Origin: Selaginella tamariscina
Lineage: Eukaryota > Streptophyta > Lycopodiopsida > Selaginellales > Selaginellaceae
Direction: 5' to 3'
Assembly (NCBI GenBank): GCA_003024785.1
Contig: PUQB01000575.1
Location: forward strand, 1 to 64,000
Length of the DNA: 64,000 nt
In this document: positions 51,901-61,145 of the stretch, in pieces
How the letters are laid out: every line of letters begins with the position of its first letter
Numbering within the stretch: the stretch's first letter is position 1
Made by a program: the position numbers and the translations under genes
The notes under the pieces: model-generated
Database searches by the model: none
What the model was told of the DNA's origin: nothing
Seen by the model: the letters and a program-made list of their open reading frames with translations, nothing else

Positions 51901-52049
51901 CAGAATCCCCCTGCCCATCTCTTCTCCTGCTCTCGTCTTTAATGTCACCTCAATTCCACATCTGAATACAAAAATGATTAGTTCAAGCACATATCCGAGT
52001 ATAACAGATTTTATTTTAATTCTTACCCAGAATTTGACGACGACTCCAT
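48968..52049 (-). CDS. ParB/Srx-like domain + beta-class DNA methyltransferase-like cargo gene
   Basis: Multi-exon minus-strand gene. The first exon encodes MESSSNSG (ATG at 52049, donor GTAAGA at 52026) and joins in phase to CGIEVTLKTRAGEEMGRG (51757-51961). A ParB/sulfiredoxin-like segment follows at about 50915-51195: YRPLNQERVAELMEKM, then VWITTPEQM, then YYIISGQHTITAAQRLLDE, the G-x2-R-type box of ParB written SGQH. A helical region (50653-50895) and a Lys-rich linker (50253-50561) come next. The C-terminal part resembles a beta-class N4/N6 DNA methyltransferase: VFDYCTRGSVLKE (like the F-x-G-x-G SAM motif) followed by VFAVEKDKTMVEDLNKW (49260-49430). The position expected for the D-P-P-Y/W motif reads MDRRV (near 49838). 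An acidic tail ends at 48968. Several frame changes separate the blocks; decay or noise may explain them. Confidence 0.6.
52027..52049 (-). other. First coding exon and start of the methyltransferase-like gene
   Basis: ATG followed by seven codons (ESSSNSG) and a strong GTAAGA donor. The acceptor at 51962 (TATTCAG) restores the frame. This chooses 52049 as the start and places the promoter in the 52050-52390 interval next to palindrome array A. Confidence 0.55.
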
Positions 52050-52190
52050 ACTAATGACTCGATCTCCTTGTTTAATTAAATCGTCCTTCTGCAAAATAAT
52101 ACACTATGAATACAAATCATATAAAAACGCACACACACTTGTATAAACCCGAATATACAAAAATAATACACAGAGAGAAGTGACGGAATT

Positions 52191-52277
52191 AACTGTCCAA
52201 AGCTCACATTTGTGCTAGTGCAAAAGAAAGATAACATTTCGTTTTAGAACCACCACAAATGTGAGCTCTGGACAGTT
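52191..52277. repeat. 24-bp inverted repeat with 39-bp loop
   Basis: Arms 52191-52214 and 52254-52277 (AACTGTCC...TTTGTG and its complement) match at 23 of 24 positions. It lies about 140 bp upstream of the methyltransferase-like start. It could be a small foldback element, a hairpin RNA source or a regulatory site. Confidence 0.85.
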
Positions 52278-52388
52278 TTACATAGTTTAGCTTTTACTCG
52301 AAATATTATGATAAGATGATAAAAGTAAATAAAATGAGATATGCAACTTATATATACTAATACACATATATATTCACATGGAAGGTGC

Positions 52389-53347
52389 GGCGGGATTAAT
52401 CTCGCCACCCCTTCAATGCCTCCTGAAAGAGTGGGCGGGATTAATCTCGCCACCTTTCTGGAGGCCTTGAACGGGAGTGCGGAATTAATCTTGCCACCCT
52501 TCTCGGTCTCAGAGAGAACTGGCAGGATTTATTTGGCACACCCCTTCAGTGACTCCAGAAAGGAGGCGGGATTAATCTCGCCCACCATGTAAGGGATGGT
52601 TAAATGAATTTCGCCACCCTTCCCAGTTCCTCCATTGGTATGTTGTAAACCTTCTACGTCTCAGACAGAAACGTTTGGGATTGGTCCGACTCACCAATGG
52701 AGAAAAAAGGAAGGGTGGCGGGATTCATTCCTCCAACAGGCATTGAAGGCTCGGCGGGATTAATCCCGCCGCCCAGGGCCTTCACTCGGTCCCTATGCGG
52801 CGGGATTAATCCCGCCGGACGCCAATTCCCTACGCAAATCGGGCGGGATTAATCCCGCCGCCTAGGCCCTTCAGGCAGGCCTTTGGCGGCGGGATTAATC
52901 CCCTCAGGCCCTTCACTCGGGCCTTAGTCGGCGGGATTAATCCCGCCGACGCCAATGCCCTGTGCGGAATCGGCGGGATTAATCCCGCCGCCTAGGCCCT
53001 TCAGGCAGGCCTTTGGCGGCGGGATAAATCCGCCCGATTTCGCGTAGGGCATGCGTACGCTGGATTAATCCCGCCGGACCCAATGCCCTATGCGGAATCC
53101 GGCGGGATTAATCCCCCGCCTAGGCCCTTCAGACAGGCCAATGGCGGCGGGATAAATCCCGCCCGATTCTGCTCAGGGCATGCGTAGGCGGAGGATTAAT
53201 CCCGCCGCCAGGCTCTTCACTCGGGCCTTGTGCGGAGGAATTTAATCCGCCGCTCATTTGACTAACCGAAATAACCTGCCTGAAATGGCGGTGGGATTAA
53301 TCCCGCCGCCGAGTGGCTAATTATATAGCGGCGGGATTAATCCCGCT
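52389..53347. repeat. Palindrome array A (GGCGGGATTAATCCCGCC)
   Basis: About 18-20 copies of an 18-bp perfect palindrome or close variants. Perfect copies lie at 52753-52770, 52799-52816, 52842-52859, 52930-52947 and 52972-52989. By eye about 14 keep the exact GATTAATC core. Spacing in the regular part is 42-46 bp, about four helical turns. Linkers also repeat (for example AGGCCCTTCAGGCAGGCC), giving an ~88-bp higher-order period. Copies near 52480-52740 are degenerate. It lies upstream of the methyltransferase-like gene. Confidence 0.9.
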
Positions 53348-53865
53348 GCTACACACACACACACAGATATATATATATGTATATGTGTGTGTAGGAGAGT
53401 GCGTGTGTGTGCCAGAGATAGTCAAATCAGATAAAATTATATAGATACACACACACACACTATATATGTATATGTATATGTATATACAGGAGAGTGCATG
53501 TGGTGCGAGAGATAGATAAATAAATAAAATTATACAGATACTAGTACACATAATATATGTATATATACATAGGTATATATATATATATGTGTATATGTAT
53601 ATCGTGTGTATGCGTGTGTGAAACAAATAAAATCATACAGATAAACAACACACACACACACATATATATATACAGGAGTGTGCGTGTGTGCGCGAGAGAT
53701 ATAATTAACATCAATAAAATTATACAGATACACACACATACACATATATATAGATAAATAAATAGAATATATATATTATATATATATATAATAATATACA
53801 TATATATATTATCTTGTGTGTGTGTATATGTATACGAGTGTGCGTGTGTGCGAGAGATAGAGAAG

Positions 53866-53920
<55 letters not shown>

Positions 53921-53932
53921 ATGTGTGTGTGT

Positions 53933-53979
<47 letters not shown>

Positions 53980-54130
53980 ATACGAGTGTGCGTGTGTGTG
54001 CGAGAGATAGAGATCTAAATTATATTATTAAGATACACACACATATAAATATATATGTGAATAAAAATAAATAAATAAACTCAGAGGAGTGTGCGTGTGA
54101 GAGAGAGAGAGATCTCACCGTGTGAGAGAG
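53348..54130. repeat. Microsatellite block (CA/TG, TA, GAGA)
   Basis: Long runs of TA (for example 53868-53925) and TG (53923-53974), and repeated ~150-bp mixtures of TATATG, GTGTGTGCG and GAGAGATAGA. Open frames here are low-complexity artefacts. Confidence 0.9.
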
Positions 54131-55316
54131 AGAAGGAGATTTCGCCGTTGCCGCCGCCGCCGCCTTACAAACCCTAGGAATATACTTAAACCCTAAAAGG
54201 AATAGAAATATATATTAGCCCTAATCGAATATTCCTTTTAAGAATATACTTAAACCCTAAAAAGAATAAACTATAGATTCGCCCTAAACGAATATTCTTT
54301 CATTATATTATCAGCGTGTGCGTGTGCGTGGGTGTATCACATACACCCCAAGAATAAATATCATGCAAGGGTTTAACACGTGTGTGTCCATGAGAGTGGT
54401 TAAAGTTTCACGTGCAGCGATACATATATACACACATAGTATTATACACATAGACATACATACATATTAGTACATATTAATATTAGAGAGACAGAGTACA
54501 TCATGTATGGTGTGTATGTATGAGAGAAGAGTGACAATACATATTATGGATCATGCATGTGTGTATGTTTGAGAGAAGAGAGATAGTACATATTTACATG
54601 GATCATGCATGGTGTGTATGTATGAGAAGAGAAAGAGTGTTAACAATTAAATTCATACACAATGTCATTGCATATATTAGTACACACATATACATACACA
54701 CGTGTATACACACAACATATAACATATTACATGTGTAAATTCAATGTGTTACATAGGGTTTAGGGTTAGGATGGATCATGCATGGTGTTTATGTATAGAG
54801 GAAGATGAGTGTTATACACAGATATACATTATACATATTACATAATATTGTAACATCAGTACATATTATGGATCATGCATGGTGTATGTATGAGAGAAGA
54901 GACAGGCTACATATTATGGATCATGATCATGCATGGTGTGTATGTATGAGAAGAAGGGATTATGCATGGTGACACTGTGTATGTATGAGAAGAAGAATAG
55001 ATGTTAACAAATGAAAACCGTACACATTGCATATATTAGTACACATATATACATACACACGTGTATACACACAACATACATATATATTACATGTGTAAAT
55101 TCAATGTGTTACATACACACAGATTGAGTACATATAGATCATACATGCGTTGAACATGATTTTTTAATAAAGAAGCAACATATAATTTCTCAAGTTTGGT
55201 TTAGGGCAATGTGCATGTGTGTGCATATGTGTCTTTGTAAGTGCTTCTAATGCGTGTGCACGTGTATATATAAATTTATAATCGTGTTTATATATAATAT
55301 GTGCAAAACAAACATC
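54131..55316. repeat. Imperfect tandem repeats
   Basis: A ~67-bp pair with AATATACTTAAACCCTAAAA (54177 and 54240). About five to six copies of a module containing GGATCATGCATGG and GTATGTATGAGAGAAGAG (54500-54980). A ~120-bp block repeated at 54637-54755 and 54994-55115. No gene is seen. Confidence 0.75.
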
Positions 55317-56050
55317 GAATAATTAAGAAAATAATATTAATATACACACTATGAACATATTTTAAATTATATAATAATATATGATTTTATCTAATATATA
55401 GCCATATATAGTTTTAATAATATATATTAATTTAATATTGATAATAAGGTTTAACATTAGAATATTCTTGAAATAATAAGAAATTAATTGAGAAAATCCC
55501 ATTAATATATACAAATGTAGATCAAGTATTGAAATAATTAACTAAATTAATTATGATAATCATGTTTAATATTGAAATATTCTTGGAATAATAAGAAAAT
55601 AATAAAGAATATCACATTAATATAAAGAAGATTAATTACTCAAGTAATTAAGAAAATGAAATTAATATACACACTATGAACATATTTTAAATTATACATA
55701 ATAATACATCATTTTATCTAATATATAGTCATATATAGTTTTAATAATATATATTAATTTAATATTGATAATAAGGTTTAACATAGGAATATTCTTGAAA
55801 TAATAACAAATTAATTGAGAAAATCCTATTAATATATACAAATGTAGAATAATTACTGAGATAATTAAGAATAAGACTAATTTAATTTGATAATCAGGTT
55901 TAATATTGGAATATTCTTTCAATATTAAAAAATAATAAAGAATATCCCATTAATAGTAGGAAATGTAAATTAATTACTCGAGTAATTAAGAAAATAATAA
56001 TAATAAACAGACTATGAATATATTTTAAATGATACATAATAATATATCAA
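55317..56050. repeat. ~330-bp AT-rich tandem repeat
   Basis: Two full copies and the start of a third: ACTATGAACATATTTTAAAT recurs at about 55348 and 55674, with a variant at 56010. Very AT-rich, non-coding. Confidence 0.8.
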
Positions 56051-56673
56051 TTTATTTATTGTATTAGTGTATATATATATATAATATAAATAACAATATA
56101 TACTTGAATATTAAGAATGTAGAACAATTACAAAAATTTCGTAATATTAAACAGCTTGAAGCACTTGAATAACATTAAATGCAATTTTAAAACACTCATT
56201 GGAATTGGAGAGTATATATGTCAGACTGTCGGTTATTTGTTTCAACTCATCTTAAATTTTCTTTTCTGTTATTTCAAAAATTTCGAATTTCTGACATAAG
56301 TATTATCAGTCTGACATGTAAATTTGAAAATGCATTTAATTTCCCACTCAAATTCAGATCTGGTTCTTTCTCCGGCAAGGGTTTCATTTCTTTATTTTTC
56401 ACTCTTCAGATTTCTTTTTTCTTCTTAGTGATAGCTCAGGAGCGACATTAAATTGGGTGCGCTATTGTTTATAGGAAAGCACGGCGCCTTCATGCTGTTT
56501 ACAAGTAAGTATTATAAACAAATTTAGATATATTTATAAAGATTCACTCTCTTACATTCTCTCTTAAATTTTAGAATTTAGGGATTTAGGAATGCATTAG
56601 GATTACAATATATTCTGTTAGGGATTTATCCCGTTTAAATATACCTTTAACTTAATATTCTCGGTTAGCCGGC
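56051..56673. other. AT-rich interval before array B
   Basis: About 620 bp without a gene. A pyrimidine-rich stretch at 56250-56430 could be an untranslated leader or intron, but nothing fixes this. Confidence 0.4.
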
Positions 56674-57404
56674 GGCGGGATTAATCCGGCCATTTTTTTT
56701 GCCTCTTTGAAGAGGTGGCGGGATTAATCCCGCCACCATCTCTTTCATAGTTATGGCAGAATTAGTTCGGCAATGCTTCTCCGCCTCTTAAAAAGAGCGG
56801 AGATTAATCCCGCCGATAACTCTTCAACTGATAATGATTTACTTGAATTTATTAGAAAGAGTTGTCGGCGGATTAATCTCGCCAACCATTTTAGGAGGCA
56901 GAGAAGGGGTGGCGGGATTAATCTCGCCAATACTTCCCTGTTTTAAATATTTGTGGCAGAATTCATCCCGAATCTCTTTGAAATCATAGTTTGGAGAGAG
57001 TTGTGGGCGGGATTAATCCCGCGCTTATTCCCCGTCGTCAGAGTTGTGGGGGATTAATCCCGCCGCCTATTCTCCGTCTCAGTGTTGTGGGCGGGATTAA
57101 TCCCGCCCCTCTTCCTCGTCGGAGGAATTTGCGGGGGATTAATCCCGCCGACTCTCACAGACAAGGAAGATCCGGCGGCGGATTAATCCCGCCGGTACTT
57201 CCTCGTCGGAGGGAGTCCGGCGGATTAATCCCGCCTACTTCCTCGTCGGAGGAGCCGCGCGGGATTAATCCCGCCGCCTCTCTCCGACGAGGAAGTATCG
57301 GGCGGGATTAATCCCGACTCTCTCCGATGGGGTAGAGTCGACGGCGGGATTAATCCCGCCGACTCACTCTGAAGGGTAGAGTCTGCGGGGGATTAATCCC
57401 GCCC
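56674..57404. repeat. Palindrome array B (GGCGGGATTAATCCCGCC)
   Basis: About 15 copies with the exact GATTAATC core. Perfect 18-mers occur near 56718, 57090 and 57343. In 57006-57404 the core starts are 57011, 57052, 57095, 57137, 57181, 57223, 57263, 57306, 57348 and 57391, a spacing of 40-44 bp. Linkers in 57110-57300 carry a second hyphenated palindrome, TTCCTC-GTCG-GAGGAA. It lies upstream of the transposase gene. Confidence 0.9.
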
Positions 57405-57557
57405 ATCAGTTATATTAATAAAGCATGAGATATTATCTTTATACATAATTATGTATTATTGCACATGCATATTATTAAGCAACCGCAGTTATGATTTCTT
57501 AGAAATATTGCATAAACAGATATCATAAATAACACAATTATTTATGTGCAGGACAAT
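57405..57557 (+). promoter_or_regulatory. Leader region of the transposase gene
   Basis: AT-rich, ending in a splice-acceptor-like TTTATGTGCAG at 57541-57551 just before the first plausible ATG (57558). This suggests a 5' leader intron. A precise promoter cannot be named. Confidence 0.4.
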
Positions 57558-60371
57558 ATGTATAATACTGGAGATAAAGTATGTCTTCTTCGGAACAACG
57601 AGATAGTTGGCACTGGAACTGGAAGTTCGAGATGATAATGCATCATGTCACAATATTGCCCAAGGATCTTGTGTGTACGTATGGGTGAACACCATTTTCA
57701 AGCATGTTGAGGTTCCTGGAATGGAATTTGAGGAGGGTTCTCCTGTATTGTGGAATTTGGATGAAGTCAAGGCTGACACAGAATATACAGAGTCACAAAC
57801 AAACAGTAGCACGAGTTTTCCAGATGATGGCTTGCCTTGTGATGGATGAGGTGATTCTCTTTCTTCATGAGATTGAGGTTGGGAGAGGCATCATCACAGC
57901 TATAAATCCAATGGAAGCAGTGTCAGAAGAGAAACTAGGGTCCGACTTCGTGGGTGTAGTTGTGACAGAGGTTTCACCTAATGGCCACGTGAGGTGGCGA
58001 ACATCTGAATTAAGACGGCAAGATGGTTCAACATATTCTGGGTTGGATTTCAATAATAACAACCCGGAAGAACAACTCATATTTGAAGAGGTTCCTTGCA
58101 TTGGTCCTATTATAAGAAAAAGGCGATTCATGGGTTGCAGATCTTCCCCTGCATGTTTCAGCAAGAGGGTGAAGATGGATCCTACATCTTCCGAAAGTGT
58201 TACGAGCATTTCCACGATTGACTGCTGCAAGAAGAAGTGTTGTCAGATGGCAGACCGGAATGAAATTACCCAATGTAGACATGTCTTTCGTACGCTCACC
58301 CAAAAGCAAAGGCATGAGTTTGTATATGCTGCACTAACTGGGTGTATTGATGGAATGGCTTCGGACACAGGTTATCAGAGTACATCCATGGTATTTAATA
58401 AGGTGGCCATCTGCTTCAAAGCTTGGTACAGTATATATGGGATCCCAAAGACCACGTTCTACCGTCGGAGGGATGAGTGGTTAGATGGAGCGCGAACCTC
58501 AGTACATGGGAACACTGGCTTGGTCAAAACCCGCTCTCACATTATGGCAGCCATAGAGATACTCAAGGCTTTTGTGGAAGCAAATGCAGACAGGATGCCT
58601 CACAAATGCCGAACCACAAATGCAGGGGTCAGGGAAAATCTCAAGGTTTTGCCTTCGATCTACACTCAATTGAAGCTGTGTGAACATGTGAAAAGTGCCT
58701 CAGCTTGATGGGGCTGCAAGCAATCTGCACTGGTACCTTCAACAACATATGGAATACTCATTTTAAGGATGTGGAGATTGCAAAACACTCTAGCTTTTCA
58801 AGTGTGACACTTGTACATCATTGAAGGCTGCAGAGGCTTGTGCAAAAACCTTGGTGGAGATCACTGCCATTCAAAAGAAGATGGAGGCCCCAATGATTGC
58901 ACAACAAACTTGCCGGTCTCAGTACTATGCACACCGCATGCTTTCTGTGTCACGCCCATCAGAGTACCTGTGCTTGATCCATGACAAGATGGATCATTCA
59001 AAGACCAGCATTCCAAAGCTCGTTGCAACACCAAAGTGCCTTGGAAATGTCATGAAACTTCCGATTTCATTGATAGGTGTGCTAACACATGGACACGGTT
59101 GTGAGTCATATGGACACTTTTCACTTCCACATTGGTCTAGCGACTCCAATTTCACTATTGGGTCGTTGGCCATGTGTTTCAAAACCTTGAAGCCCACTCA
59201 CAGACAAGTCCTATCAGTGATCTCAAAGTGAAGAAACAACACCTTCAACCTTTACATAATGCTCTCATGAACACGTCTGCACTTGAGGCTACTTGGGAAT
59301 ATGAGAGGCATTGTCAGCAGCCTGCACAAAAAACAGATGGCCTTGTTGAGAGTTCAGGTTCAGTGGAGGGATCTAGCTCAAATAGTGTACATGTGTCCTC
59401 AACATCAAATAAGCTTCCTCGTCATTTGCTTTTACAGATGGATAATTGTGCAGGCGAGAACAAAAATAGGTAAATCATTTTACTTAAGGGTTTCTCAAGC
59501 TCATACTTACTTTTATTTTCTAGATATGTGCTAGCATACTTGTCAATGCTTGTTGCCAAAGGTGTGTTTGAAACAATCACGCTCAGTTTTCTTATGGTTG
59601 GTCACACTCATGAAGATATTGATGCGTTCTTCAGCAAGGTCTCCAACTCTACAAAAAGGACAAGTGCACTTACCTTACCGCATATGATGAATCTTTTTGA
59701 AAATTGCATCTCCAAAAAAAGTTGTGCTTTGCTTGTGACTGAGGTGCCAGACTTCAAAAAATTTCTCAAGGAGTATATAAAAGAGGGAGTGATTCTTTAG
59801 TTGGTCACCTTGTGCCGCTACAATTCTTTTTCTCCATACGAGATGGTATACCTATTATGCAGTACAAGTTACGGCCATCAGAGCAGGAGTGGTTACCGAA
59901 AGAGGGTTAATGCTCTTCAAAAGTGGAGAGAATGGAAAGCCACTTCTCCCAGAAGGACAACCAGACCCTATTCCATTGAGTGCCCAGCTCAAGGAACAAG
60001 AGGTTATTATTGATGGCATCAAAAAATATGTGGCATGGGTTCAAAAATCGATGCCAAAGAATTCTGATAAGGCAACTGGTTACTCAGAACTATATAAGCA
60101 TTGGTTGACTATTGGGAGACTTGTTCGAGAGTTGGAAGGGCCTACTGTCACAAGTACAGAATTGCAACACCCTTTTTGGCCTAAAACAAGGTGGCGAGAG
60201 GAGATTGAAATGACATCACTGAGCACAGACGACATAGAAGCCAGTAGTGATGTGGAAGTGCAAACCCCACACTTTGTTGGACAAAGGAACCAAAAACCTA
60301 AAGCATACTTTGATGCTGTAGGATCTTCAAAAACTAATGATGGTTCTCATTACTCCAGATGCGTCATATAA
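57558..60371 (+). CDS. DDD/E-type transposase
   Basis: The plus-strand gene starts MYNTGDKVCLLRNNEIVG. An N-terminal region contains GRGIITAINPMEAV and KLGSDFVGVVVTEV, which resembles accessory domains seen in plant transposase ORFs. Then come a Cys cluster (CCKKKCCQM), the helical GIPKTTFYRRRDEWLDGA, and CDTCTSLKAAEACAKTL. The likely acidic triad is DKMDHSKT (58981-59004), QMDNCAGENKNR (59438-59469) and VGHTHEDIDAFFSKVS (59600-59647). A 54-bp intron (59470-59523, GTAAAT...TTCTAG) splits the ENKN-R codon and restores frame. The family matches what I know as DUF7869-type proteins, which I take to be a DDE-like transposase. Frame changes near 57624, 57840, 58690, 58800 and 59800 mean the copy is probably inactive as written, unless they are sequencing errors. 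Confidence 0.75.
59470..59523 (+). other. 54-bp intron in the transposase gene
   Basis: Donor GTAAATC after AATAG and acceptor TTTTCTAG before ATATGTGC. Removal gives ENKN-R-YVLAYLSML in one frame, matching the conserved core of the family. Confidence 0.7.
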
Positions 60372-61119
60372 TCAGCCTATTTGGATGGTCAAATTATGAC
60401 ACACCTGAAGTAATCACAAAAATAGTATTGTTAAGGTTGCATGGTTCAAACCACAAAAAAGGCGACACGAGAAGGAGAGTGAAAGATATAATGGATGCCT
60501 AGAGAAAACATGGTCTCCCAATCAAAAAGACCCAGCATGTTTTATAAATGTTAAATCCATTCGATATGGTGGATGTCAAGAAGCGTTGATAAGTCACGAT
60601 TAACAAAACTGCAAGGGAATGTATGTTTTCTGAAGCTTAAAGCAATTACAAAATTATAAAATATCATATATTTAATATTCATAATTATTATAAACTCTTT
60701 AATAATAGTACCAAATTGTTTACTTAACTATATAAATTTAAAAAATGATATGGAAGATTGACTATTATTATAGGATTTTATATATATATTATTACTACTA
60801 CAAATTTTTAATTAATAATGTTATATTTAAATATTAATATTTTAATAACAACATCAATATTTATATAATGTACCTCTTATGCTCTTCCTTAATTGTTATA
60901 TTAGGCAATTATTATATAATTTAATACCTTCTACTTTTATAATGTTATTAATTTTTGTTCAATGAATGCTATAATTTATTAAAGGGTCGAATACAAAATA
61001 GAATATTCTAAAGAATATTCTGTTTTCAAACATATATTTCTAAAGAATATTCCTTTAATATTAGAAAATGCTAATTAAATAGCTAAAATTGCTAATTATT
61101 AAGAAATGGGACTATAGCC
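60372..61119. other. AT-rich right subterminal region
   Basis: Very AT-rich, no gene seen. AGAATATTC-type words recur near 61005-61050 and, in the left subterminal region, near 47405-47440, possibly subterminal repeats. Confidence 0.5.
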
Positions 61120-61145
61120 ATGCCCATTTTAGTTACAACATGTAT
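61120..61145 (-). repeat. Right terminal inverted repeat
   Basis: Plus strand starts ATGCCCATTTTAG and ends ACATGTAT. It is followed by AATG (61146-61149), after which the interrupted Y element resumes. Confidence 0.9.

Larger units (their letters stand above)
47244..61145. mobile_element. 13.9 kb DNA transposon with cargo genes
   Basis: Terminal inverted repeats of 26 bp (23 matches), at 47244-47269 and 61120-61145, sharing TTGTAACTAAA. They are flanked by AATG on both sides (47240-47243 and 61146-61149). Units 1 and 2 show the empty site with a single AATG (14692-14695, 30961-30964). The plus strand carries a transposase (57558-60371). The minus strand carries an FCP1-like gene and a ParB-like/methyltransferase gene. 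The middle holds two palindrome arrays around a microsatellite-rich core. The superfamily is not certain: a 4-bp duplication is known for Sola, Ginger and Academ, among others, and the transposase would have to decide. Confidence 0.9.

Noticed and set aside
52389-53347. Regularly spaced palindromes could be a CRISPR array
   Set aside because: The context is a plant transposon, linkers are themselves repetitive rather than unique spacers, and no Cas genes are present.
53321-54018. Several open frames rich in Tyr, Ile, Val and Cys
   Set aside because: They are translations of TA and TG microsatellites.
54750-54772. Telomere-like GGGTTTAGGGTTAGG
   Set aside because: Only two repeat units, inside a simple-repeat block. 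Not a telomere.
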